DNA of 18,997 bases from NCBI GenBank assembly GCA_964526505.1, contig CAZGJC010000035.1, positions 1 to 18,997 on the forward strand. The letters are read 5' to 3'. Origin of the DNA: SVTX01 sp964526505. Its GTDB lineage: Bacteria; Bacillota; Clostridia; Oscillospirales; CAG-272. The translations under genes were made by a program, and so were the position numbers. Below, one piece after another: positions 7,738 to 15,851 of the stretch; within the stretch, counting starts at the first letter, position 1, and every line of letters starts with the position of its first letter. The notes under the pieces were generated by a model that saw nothing but the letters and a program-made list of their open reading frames with translations, was not told where the DNA came from and ran no database searches.

Positions 7738-8727
7738 ATGGAAAACATTGAATCGGTAATAAAATTCAGCGAGCAGATTTCTAAGATAAAAGGCGAACTT
7801 CGCAGAGATATAGTGGGTCAGGAAGACATAGTTGACAACGTTATTATTGCCATTATAGCGGGTGGTAACGTTCTTCTCGAAGGTGTTCCCGGAGTCGGAA
7901 AGACTCGTCTCGTTCGTTCACTCGGACGTACGTTGAGTTTGCCCTTCTCACGTATTCAGTTTACCCCCGACCTTATGCCGTCCGACATTACGGGTACGAA
8001 CGTTATCGAAAAGGACGAAAACGGAAGAATGACTTCCACGTTCCGTCCCGGTCCGATATTCGCAAATCTTGTACTTGCGGACGAAATTAACAGAGCGACG
8101 CCGAAAACACAGGCGGCGATGCTTGAAGTTATGCAGGAACACAAGATAACGGTTGCCGGAGCGACTTACAAACTCGAAGAGCCTTTCTTCGTGCTTGCAA
8201 CGGAGAACCCCGTTGAGCAGGACGGTACATATCCTCTTCCCGAAGCACAGATGGACAGATTTACTTTCAAACTCGTTATGAAATTCCCGGGTCACGACGA
8301 ACTCGTTGACATCGTTAAGATGACGCAGGTAACGATGGCGGAGAATGCGGAAGCGGTTATTGACGGTCATACAATCCTCGAAATGAGAGAACTCGCATCT
8401 ACCGTTCCCGTAATCGACGACGTTCTTCACTATGCGATAAATCTTATATCTGGAACTCACCCCGAAATCGAAGACGCAACCGACACGGCAAAGAAGTACA
8501 TCAAATACGGTGCGTCTCCCCGTGCGGCACAGGCAATTATCACTTGTGCGAAAGTAAGAGCGTTAATAAACGGCAACTACAACGTTTCCTATGAGGATAT
8601 CGACGCACTTGCAAAGCCCGTACTCAGACACAGAATCAAGATCAACTACGCCGCCGTAAGCGAACATCTTACGACGGATGACGTTATCGGTATGCTTATC
8701 AAAGAAAACAAGAAAACCAAGAGATAA
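7738..8727 (+). CDS. MoxR-family AAA+ ATPase
   Basis: Encodes 329 residues of a cytoplasmic AAA+ ATPase of the MoxR branch, which as a family acts with vWA-domain partners as a chaperone in protein maturation, including metal insertion. Walker A is GVPGVGKT (49-56), Walker B LVLADE (111-116), followed by the MoxR-typical INRATPKTQAAMLEVMQE. Sensor 1 lies in ATENPVEQDGTYPLPEAQMDRF (N157), with R174 as a likely arginine finger. The C-terminal lid has YGASPRA near 254. Full family length. The ribosome site is GGAAAGAGG upstream of ATG 7738. It is followed 8 bases later by the DUF58 gene, the standard MoxR-DUF58-vWA order, so the products very probably work together. Confidence 0.95.
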   Translation: MENIESVIKFSEQISKIKGELRRDIVGQEDIVDNVIIAIIAGGNVLLEGVPGVGKTRLVRSLGRTLSLPFSRIQFTPDLMPSDITGTNVIEKDENGRMTSTFRPGPIFANLVLADEINRATPKTQAAMLEVMQEHKITVAGATYKLEEPFFVLATENPVEQDGTYPLPEAQMDRFTFKLVMKFPGHDELVDIVKMTQVTMAENAEAVIDGHTILEMRELASTVPVIDDVLHYAINLISGTHPEIEDATDTAKKYIKYGASPRAAQAIITCAKVRALINGNYNVSYEDIDALAKPVLRHRIKINYAAVSEHLTTDDVIGMLIKENKKTKR

Positions 8728-8735
8728 GGGGAAAA

Positions 8736-9620
8736 ATGAGTTATTTTGTTATAGACGAGAAATTTCTGCAACGTCTTGAAGCGTTGCAGTCGCTTGTCAA
8801 AAACAACGTTGCGGGTCTTTTCGGAGGAATGCACAAGAGCAAGAATTTCGGTTCTTCCTGTGAATTTGCCGACTATCGTGATTATTGTCCCGGTGACGAC
8901 ATCACGAAAATAGACTGGAACGCTTACGCTCGTTTTGAAAAACTTTATCAGAAACTTTATCTTGACGAGCGTCAGATGCACACGAAAATTTATATTGACG
9001 CCAGCCGTTCAATGAATTTCGGAAGAGGCGGTAAAGCGGAGCAGGCAATAAAAATCGCCGCCGCATTTGCCTATCTTTCGGTAAGTGAAATGGACAAGGT
9101 TTCAATATACGTGATAAAAGACAAGCAGGTAATAGACGTTGCTCCCGGAATGGTAGGGAAAGACGCATACATAAATTCCATAGGTTCTCTTAACAATATC
9201 GAATTTGACGGCGACAGTTTTATAAGCGATGCGATAATACCCTCAAACGTAGGATACGGCGACGGAATGTCGATAATCATTTCCGACTTTTTGACCGACA
9301 ACGACTACGAGAGTGCGATAAATCATTTAACGGACAAAAAGAGAGACGTGCTTTGCGTGCAGGTCCTTTCAAGAGACGAAGTGAATCCCCAAATAAGAGG
9401 AAAGGTTCATCTTTTGGACTCGGAAAATTCGGAGAAATTTTATCGTAAAAACGTAACCAGAGATATTGCGAAAGCGTACAAAGAAGCGTTGAAATACACC
9501 ATTGACAGAATAAGCGGTGCGTGTGCGGCAAGGGGAGCGTCATATCTTGACGTGATTGCCGAAGATGATATCGACGAGATATTCTTTGACAGGCTTGTGG
9601 GCAAGGAGGTGCTGAAATGA
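8736..9620 (+). CDS. DUF58 domain protein (vWA-like MoxR partner)
   Basis: Encodes 294 residues without signal peptide or membrane helix. The DUF58 signature is at about 44-66 (FADYRDYCPGDDITKIDWNAYAR; compare the usual F-x-x-x-R-x-Y-x-x-G-D-x-x-R-x-I-D-W pattern). It continues into a vWA-like fold with a MIDAS-type D88-A-S90-R-S92 followed by MNFG, suggesting a bound divalent metal. Many DUF58 proteins have N-terminal membrane helices; this shorter version does not, so it is probably cytoplasmic next to MoxR. The AAGGGG ribosome site sits just before the start, 8 bases after moxR. The stop overlaps the next gene's start (ATGA at 9617-9620), so translation is coupled to the BatA-like protein. 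Confidence 0.93.
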   Translation: MSYFVIDEKFLQRLEALQSLVKNNVAGLFGGMHKSKNFGSSCEFADYRDYCPGDDITKIDWNAYARFEKLYQKLYLDERQMHTKIYIDASRSMNFGRGGKAEQAIKIAAAFAYLSVSEMDKVSIYVIKDKQVIDVAPGMVGKDAYINSIGSLNNIEFDGDSFISDAIIPSNVGYGDGMSIIISDFLTDNDYESAINHLTDKKRDVLCVQVLSRDEVNPQIRGKVHLLDSENSEKFYRKNVTRDIAKAYKEALKYTIDRISGACAARGASYLDVIAEDDIDEIFFDRLVGKEVLK

Positions 9621-11470
9621 GTTTTCTTTATCCTATCGGATTATTGGGACTTATCGGCATCCCGATACTGATAATAATTTATCTTATAAAGAGCAAATAT
9701 GCGGAACAGACGGTTGCGTCCACTTATCTTTGGACGCTGAGTGAAAAGTTCTTGAAAAAGAGAAAACCTATTGACAAGGTTACGGGAATTATAAGTCTTA
9801 TTCTCCAAATACTTGCGGTGACGATAATCTCTTTGGCAATTGCACATCCCGTGATTATTCTTCCCGATTCGGCGACGGAATATTGTTTTATTTTAGACGC
9901 ATCGGGTAGCATGAACATCAAGTCAGACAACGGAAAAACAAGATTTGATATTGCAAAAGACGAGATCGGTTCGATAATAGACGAAGCGGTTGACGGAAGC
10001 GTATATTCTCTTATCAAGGTCGGAGACGACACGGAGATAATTTTTGAGAAAACGGAAAGCAAATCCCAAGCGAAAACGTTACTTTCCGAGGTTACGTCAA
10101 CACATTCGGAGGTTTCATACACGGACGCAATAGGTATTGCACAGGGTTATTTTGAGGAAAATTCGGGTCTTAAATGCTATTTTGCAACAGACACGGACTA
10201 CAAAACTCACAACAACGTAGAACTTTTAAACGTTGGCTCGAAAGTCGGCAACATTACGTTCACTGACGTAAAATATTCATACACGGGCAACTCGCTTGTG
10301 GTTACGGGTTACGCTTTATCTTACGAAACTTCGCTTAAAGCGAACATAGGTCTTTACGTAAACGGTTCGGATGAGTTTATAACGTCGGGTGAGTTCTCAC
10401 TTTCGGCGGGAACGCCGGCACCTTTCAGACTTGCGTGCAAGGTTGACAATTTTGAGCAGTTCAAGGTTCAGATAGAAAATGAAGATTCGCTCGCTCTCGA
10501 CAACAAGGTATTTATTTACAACAAGGAAAATGAAAAATCCTACAAGACGCTTATTGTCAGCGACACGCCGTTCTTCTTCCAAACCGTGCTTGATTCGGTT
10601 GTAAATTCAACGGTTGACAACGTTAAAACCTCCGAATACAAAGAGGACGCAAACAGCGGATACGGTTTATACATTTTCGATTCTTTCGTTCCCGAAAACT
10701 TACCGAAGGACGGTGCTGTGTGGCTTGTAAATCCCACGGGCAGTGTTGAAAACTCGGGATTCAGCGTACAGGGACGGATTGATATGGACGAAATTGTTCC
10801 GATTACGGTTTCAAATTCGTCTTCGTCGTTGGCAACAAGTCTTAAAGAAGGACTTAACAGCGACATATACATAAGCAGTTATGCAAAATGCGGACTCTAC
10901 CGCAGTTTTACCACAATTTTAGAATACAAGAGCAACCCCATTCTTTTCGCCGGAACAAACTCTTATGGCAACCGTGAAGTTGTTTTTGCATTCAGTCTCC
11001 ACAATTCAAATCTTCCTTTGCTCGGAGATTTCGTTTACCTTATCGACAATCTTGTTGAGTACTCTTTCCCCGACATAATCGAAGAGGTATCTTACAGTGT
11101 GGGAGATATGGCGTCGGTAAACGTTATTGCAAACTGTGACAGCATAAGAGTTGACTCGCCGAGCGGTGCGGTATCGTATCTCAGCACAAGCGGTGGCGTT
11201 ACGCAGTTTAAGATAGACGAGGTTGGAACTTACAATATTACGGTTTCTATTTCAGGCTCGCCGAGACAATTTAAAATTTACGGTTCGCTTCCCGAAGCAG
11301 AGTGCAACCCTGCTCCCGAAGCACAGGACGAATTCAGTTTACAAGGTGAGGCAAGTGCAGGCAGCCTCAACGGTAAATACGACCCGCTTTTGTGGTTGCT
11401 TATTTGCCTTGTAGTTATATTTGCGGCGGATTGGGGTGTGTATTGTTATGAAAAATATCAGCTTCGATAA
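9617..11470 (+). CDS. BatA-like membrane vWA protein
   Basis: Encodes 617 residues. The N-terminus (about 1-80) matches the aerotolerance/BatA N-terminal domain: a membrane helix at about 5-24, the KSKYAEQTVASTYLW stretch, and a second helix at about 56-82. A vWA domain follows with a complete MIDAS, D94-A-S96-G-S98-M. The middle (about 200-560) is beta-rich and includes a segment near 305-360 like the amidotransferase-fold domains seen in such proteins. A helix at about 590-610 anchors the C-terminus, so most of the protein faces outside. The start has AAGGAGG at 9603-9609 and overlaps the DUF58 stop by 4 nt. The stop (11468-11470) overlaps the next gene. By family, it should be a membrane partner of MoxR/DUF58. 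Confidence 0.9.
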   Translation: MSFLYPIGLLGLIGIPILIIIYLIKSKYAEQTVASTYLWTLSEKFLKKRKPIDKVTGIISLILQILAVTIISLAIAHPVIILPDSATEYCFILDASGSMNIKSDNGKTRFDIAKDEIGSIIDEAVDGSVYSLIKVGDDTEIIFEKTESKSQAKTLLSEVTSTHSEVSYTDAIGIAQGYFEENSGLKCYFATDTDYKTHNNVELLNVGSKVGNITFTDVKYSYTGNSLVVTGYALSYETSLKANIGLYVNGSDEFITSGEFSLSAGTPAPFRLACKVDNFEQFKVQIENEDSLALDNKVFIYNKENEKSYKTLIVSDTPFFFQTVLDSVVNSTVDNVKTSEYKEDANSGYGLYIFDSFVPENLPKDGAVWLVNPTGSVENSGFSVQGRIDMDEIVPITVSNSSSSLATSLKEGLNSDIYISSYAKCGLYRSFTTILEYKSNPILFAGTNSYGNREVVFAFSLHNSNLPLLGDFVYLIDNLVEYSFPDIIEEVSYSVGDMASVNVIANCDSIRVDSPSGAVSYLSTSGGVTQFKIDEVGTYNITVSISGSPRQFKIYGSLPEAECNPAPEAQDEFSLQGEASAGSLNGKYDPLLWLLICLVVIFAADWGVYCYEKYQLR

Positions 11471-14132
11471 TCCATACCTGCTCCTGCTTTTCATACCGCT
11501 TTTGGCGGCAATAATCATTCCGTTTGCAATATCAATACGAAAAGACAACCGCACAAAGAGTGTTATCGCTTCGTTTGTATTTCATATAGCGATAGCGTTA
11601 CTTATTACACTCGGAATTGCCGGCACGGTAATTACCAACACGATGACCGAAACACAGGTTATCGTTGTGGCGGACGTATCTTATTCGGCAAACAGAAATC
11701 TTGACGTACTTGACGAATACATAAAGAACGTTGAGGGTGCGATGCCCGAAAAATCCAAACTCGGTATAGTTTGTTTCGGAAAAGATTACACTCTCCTCTC
11801 CGACATCGGCGGAGAAATAAAGAGCGTAAAGGATGCAAAAGTTGACGACAGTGCGACAAATATCGCAGATGCATTAAATTACGCAACCACGCTTTTCGAC
11901 AAAGGTGTTATAAAGAGAATAGTTCTCATCACCGACGGCAGGCAGACCGACAGCGACGCCTCCTCGAAACTTATCACGTCGATTGAGAACATATATGCGG
12001 AGAATATTTACATTGATGCTATATATCTCGACGACAACATAGACGAGAACACAGCCGAGGTACAGATAAGCGGTATTGATTACACGAAATCGACGTATCT
12101 CAATCATTCATCAACGGCAAACATCATAATTCAGTCAAATAAAGCGACAAATGCTATACTTGACGTTTACCGCAAAGAGGACGATGGTGAATACCAAAAA
12201 CTTACCGGAGCGGGAATGGCGATAACGCTTGATCTCGGATACAACGTTATAAACTACGACGTACCGACAGATGCTTCGGGTGAGTTTGACTACCGTGTAA
12301 CGGTGACTGCCGAGGACGACACTTCTCCTTATAACAACGAATATTTATTTACGCAGAGAGTATCTACCGAACTTAACGTATTACTTGTTACGTCAAGTCA
12401 GGAGAAAATAGATTACGTAAAATCTCTCTACGGTGAGACGGCGACGATAGAAGCACACATTATTCACGACAAACTTGCCGACAAAAAGAAAAACGTTCCC
12501 TATACGATAGAGGACATTTGCAAGTTTGACGAGATTATGCTTTACGACGTTGACGTAAGAGAAATAAACAACTTTACGACGTTTATCGACAGTGTGGAAA
12601 AAGCGGTGTCAATATTCGGAAAGAGTCTAGTTACCGTAGGTGACACGAAAATTCAGAACAAAACAGACGACACGCTCAAAGCACTTGAAGATATGTTACC
12701 CGTCAAGTACGGAAACGGTGATCAGGATAAGAAGTTTGTAACAATTGTAATTGACGAATCGACCAGTATGGACACGCTCGGTCACTTCGAAATGGCGAAA
12801 GAGTCAGCCAAACAGATAGTAGGGCTTCTCAATCCCGGAGATTACATATCGGTTATAGGTTTTGCGGGCGAGGTCTACATCAGAAAAATGCCCGTTGAAC
12901 TTGACAACACAAGTGAGATAAAGAAGATGATAGACGACTTGCCGGCATATCACGGAACTTATGTGGGAGCGGCACTTGACAAGGCAGCGGATATCATTTT
13001 GGCGTCAAGTCACAGCGACGTGGAAAACAAACAAGTTTTCCTTATAAGTGACGGACGAAACTTCTCGAACGAACCCATAAAGTCGGAAACGGCGGCACAG
13101 AAACTTTTCTACAACGGCGTCACAACTTCGGTAATACACATTCAAAAGACACACTCCGACACGGAAGGCGTCTCGTTTATGAAAAGTATTGCAAGCTACG
13201 GACAAGGAGAATATTATTCCGCCACAACGCTTGATGAAATTAAGGAAGTTATGCTTTCCGACGTTGCGAACAATATAACCGAAACTGTAATAGAGGTACC
13301 CACCGACGTTCGTATAAATTCCAAAAACGATTCGGTACTCGGAGGAATTGTTTCTTTACCGCAGATTAACGGTTACTTATATGCAAGGTCGAAAACCAGT
13401 GCCAACACAATACTTTATGCTAAGTATCAGAAGAACGCAGCCGTCACTGTTGACGTTCCGCTTTACGCATATTGGAACTACGGAAACGGTCGTGTGGCAT
13501 CGCTTTCCACCGACATTATGGGAGAGTGGGCGGTAAACTACCGGGACGGAGACGGAAGAAAGTTCTTTGAGAACATTCTCACGTCCAACGTTCCGAAAGA
13601 AAAAGTCGACTACCCGTTCAGCGTGAACGTAGATTACGACGGAACTTATTCGACCATTGAGATTATACCCGTACAACTTAATCCGAATGCCGTGGTAAAC
13701 GTAAAGATTACGATGCCCGACGGTGAAGTTGTGGAAGAAAAACTTATATTTGACTCGGAGAAGTATTTTTATAAGTTTGCAACTCCGTTACTCGGAAAGC
13801 ACGATATTGAAATTACATATTCTTACAACAACAGAGAATTTGTCGCAAACAATTTCGTAACGCTTTCATACTCACCCGAATACGACAGTTTCGCTTTCTT
13901 TGACGTATCGAACATATACGAGGCGATAAGAGACAGAGGAAGTGTGAGCGAGGACGGCAAGGTTACACTTGAAAACGACCCGAGAAAAGTCGCAACGTAC
14001 ACGCTTGACTTTACAATTCCTTTCCTCATTGCGGCGATTGCACTTTACATTATCGATATTATAATCAGAAAAATCAAATGGCGTGATATTAAGGCGTTAT
14101 TCACATTCCGAAAAAAGAAGGGAGGCATTTAA
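11448..14132 (+). CDS. Large membrane protein with two vWA metal sites
   Basis: Encodes 894 residues from ATG 11448. An in-frame TTG at 11421 would add nine residues but has no ribosome site; this ATG has only a weak G-rich site, and the 23-nt overlap with the BatA-like gene suggests translational coupling. Two N-terminal helices (about 9-29 and 37-62) precede a first vWA domain with D76-V-S78-Y-S80. A middle region (about 315-425) resembles a class I amidotransferase fold without visible catalytic Cys. A second vWA domain follows with D436-E-S438-T-S440-M, then a beta-rich part containing SLSTDIMGEW (typical of the BatA/amidotransferase-like group), and a C-terminal helix at about 852-872 with a basic tail. 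Both metal sites are intact. The architecture suggests an exported adhesion or scaffolding module held at both ends in the membrane. Confidence 0.88.
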   Translation: MKNISFDNPYLLLLFIPLLAAIIIPFAISIRKDNRTKSVIASFVFHIAIALLITLGIAGTVITNTMTETQVIVVADVSYSANRNLDVLDEYIKNVEGAMPEKSKLGIVCFGKDYTLLSDIGGEIKSVKDAKVDDSATNIADALNYATTLFDKGVIKRIVLITDGRQTDSDASSKLITSIENIYAENIYIDAIYLDDNIDENTAEVQISGIDYTKSTYLNHSSTANIIIQSNKATNAILDVYRKEDDGEYQKLTGAGMAITLDLGYNVINYDVPTDASGEFDYRVTVTAEDDTSPYNNEYLFTQRVSTELNVLLVTSSQEKIDYVKSLYGETATIEAHIIHDKLADKKKNVPYTIEDICKFDEIMLYDVDVREINNFTTFIDSVEKAVSIFGKSLVTVGDTKIQNKTDDTLKALEDMLPVKYGNGDQDKKFVTIVIDESTSMDTLGHFEMAKESAKQIVGLLNPGDYISVIGFAGEVYIRKMPVELDNTSEIKKMIDDLPAYHGTYVGAALDKAADIILASSHSDVENKQVFLISDGRNFSNEPIKSETAAQKLFYNGVTTSVIHIQKTHSDTEGVSFMKSIASYGQGEYYSATTLDEIKEVMLSDVANNITETVIEVPTDVRINSKNDSVLGGIVSLPQINGYLYARSKTSANTILYAKYQKNAAVTVDVPLYAYWNYGNGRVASLSTDIMGEWAVNYRDGDGRKFFENILTSNVPKEKVDYPFSVNVDYDGTYSTIEIIPVQLNPNAVVNVKITMPDGEVVEEKLIFDSEKYFYKFATPLLGKHDIEITYSYNNREFVANNFVTLSYSPEYDSFAFFDVSNIYEAIRDRGSVSEDGKVTLENDPRKVATYTLDFTIPFLIAAIALYIIDIIIRKIKWRDIKALFTFRKKKGGI

Positions 14133-14133
14133 T

Positions 14134-15750
14134 ATGAAAAAGAAAATATTTTATAGGATATTTGCACTTTTAATGATTACCTGTCTTCTTGTCGGTTGCG
14201 GAGAATATCACGACGCTTTGGACGATCCCAATGAAAAACACACGTCGGCGGATACCGAGGGTGAGGTTGAAACCAAACCATCCGACGGCGAGGAAAACGA
14301 AGGAGACGGCGAAGAGATAGATATGGATTCGTTTTCGGTTACGCTTATGCGTGATGGAGCGGTTTATCTGCCTCAGGGTGAGGAAATCACCGCCAGGTGG
14401 ACCGGTTCAAGCGGTGTTTACGAGGCTAAATTCGACGATGACGGCGTTGCGAAAGTGACGGGTCTTGACGGAGACTACACCGTGACGCTGACGGGACTGC
14501 CGAGCAAATACGCTTACAATCCCAACGGTCATACGGCAACGAACAACAATAAAAACATTACTATCGACATTTACGAATATGTTAAGCCCCGTACGGGAGG
14601 CGGAAGCATCAGCAACTGCATATCGGTATCCAAAAACAAACTTTACCGAGCAGAACTCAAAAATGCAAAATCCGCCGTATTCTACAAGTTTGAACCGAAA
14701 GACAGCGGTACCTATTACATTGAGTCGTGGGTAGACGTGACTGCCGACAATGTAAATCCTTCATTGGAAATTTGGGGTCCGGTAACATTGAAGTTACAGG
14801 AGACTATCGACGGCGACTCGACCGGCGTTGCTCCAAGCGGAACGTACACGAAGAATTTCCGATACGAGATAAGTGTTTCGGACAAAGACATCGGTCAAAG
14901 ATTTATTTTCGCAGTCAAGGCTACAAGCACAGTAGATTATCCCGTAACGGTAGATTTTGAGGTGAGCCGTGCAAATGATTACAGCAATGAGAGAAACAAG
15001 GCTCCGCTTATACTCCCGACAGCAAAACTCGAATCAATAAACGTTATAGGACACAAATTGACATATTGCGATATTGAGCAGAACGGCAATCAAGTGTTGG
15101 TCAACAGCGGATATTATGTGGACGATGACGGAAACAAGTTCGATTTGTGGGGACTTAATTCCGAAGACGGATATTATCACAAGTACAATGAAAAGACCGG
15201 AAAGTACGACGGCGAATTATTATTTGCATGTATAACCACGGTTCTCAGAAGATTTAATTCGGATTCCGGAGCGTTACCGCTCAACCAAATGGAGAGTGCG
15301 GGAAACAGTTCTCTTACCGTTTGCAACGGGACCAAAAACTACAAGTTTTTCATAGAGGGTACTGCCTGTGCGACGACGGCTGCGACGTGTTATTTCTGTA
15401 CGTCAAGTTCTCAAAACGGAGTGCAGTGTCCTTGTATGAAAAAAGAGGGTCATCCCGGATACTGCGTTGAGGGATGCAAGGATTGTCTCCCGGGTTGCAG
15501 GCAAGTGACACAGGAGCAGGCTGATCAGATGGCACAGGGCGGATATGCCGACTATGCCAATTCCGACGGATACTGTGCGGTGACCGAAGAACTCAAACAG
15601 TTCTTACAGGAATTCAGCGTTCAGCACAGGTATTTCAACGACGGAAACGGTTGGATAGACAACAATGACGTGACACCTCTTGACGCACTCGATTCAGACC
15701 AATGGCTTTGGGCTTGTGCATATTATAAGGGATTTACAAATCTCGATTGA
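14134..15750 (+). CDS. Secreted lipoprotein with nine-cysteine cluster
   Basis: Encodes 538 residues from ATG 14134 (GGAGG at 14121-14125), one base after the preceding stop. The signal peptide ends in lipobox L19-V-G-C22, so the mature protein should be lipid-anchored outside the membrane. An acidic linker (about 30-65) is followed by an Ig-like or carboxypeptidase-regulatory-like beta domain (about 68-145, with GDYTVTLTGLPSKYAYNPNG-like text) and a jelly-roll-like beta domain (about 155-290). Residues 412-455 hold nine cysteines (412, 419, 422, 432, 434, 444, 448, 451, 455), including CxxC and CPC pairs, suggesting metal binding or dense disulfides. The tail contains NDGNGWIDNND, resembling a calcium-loop or dockerin-like D-x-N-x-D pattern. 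I recognise no catalytic domain. Its position directly behind the vWA genes suggests it is handled by them. Confidence 0.8.
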   Translation: MKKKIFYRIFALLMITCLLVGCGEYHDALDDPNEKHTSADTEGEVETKPSDGEENEGDGEEIDMDSFSVTLMRDGAVYLPQGEEITARWTGSSGVYEAKFDDDGVAKVTGLDGDYTVTLTGLPSKYAYNPNGHTATNNNKNITIDIYEYVKPRTGGGSISNCISVSKNKLYRAELKNAKSAVFYKFEPKDSGTYYIESWVDVTADNVNPSLEIWGPVTLKLQETIDGDSTGVAPSGTYTKNFRYEISVSDKDIGQRFIFAVKATSTVDYPVTVDFEVSRANDYSNERNKAPLILPTAKLESINVIGHKLTYCDIEQNGNQVLVNSGYYVDDDGNKFDLWGLNSEDGYYHKYNEKTGKYDGELLFACITTVLRRFNSDSGALPLNQMESAGNSSLTVCNGTKNYKFFIEGTACATTAATCYFCTSSSQNGVQCPCMKKEGHPGYCVEGCKDCLPGCRQVTQEQADQMAQGGYADYANSDGYCAVTEELKQFLQEFSVQHRYFNDGNGWIDNNDVTPLDALDSDQWLWACAYYKGFTNLD

Positions 15751-15851
15751 CAACAATTTTATAATTTGAATTTCAAAATTTTAAGTTCGGGTGTAGAAAA
15801 TTTAAAATTTGAGATAGACTTTTCAAAAAAATTATTAAGGAGGAAACTACA

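Noticed and set aside
7948..8460. Minus-strand open frame of 170 codons
   Set aside because: Antisense to the core of the MoxR ATPase gene; no ribosome site or recognisable protein features.
11421..11447. TTG start adding nine residues to the double-vWA protein
   Set aside because: No ribosome site precedes it and the ATG at 11448 gives the expected N-terminus for the family, starting just before the first membrane helix.
14083..14133. Upstream ATG extending the first lipoprotein by 17 residues
   Set aside because: It would put charged residues before the signal peptide and overlap the previous gene by 50 bases, whereas ATG 14134 has GGAGG and a standard lipoprotein signal.
15747..15838. 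TTGACA and TTGAGA boxes in the gap before the second lipoprotein
   Set aside because: The first has no -10 at a usable distance. The second, with TATTAA, would start transcription almost at the ATG and skip the ribosome site.
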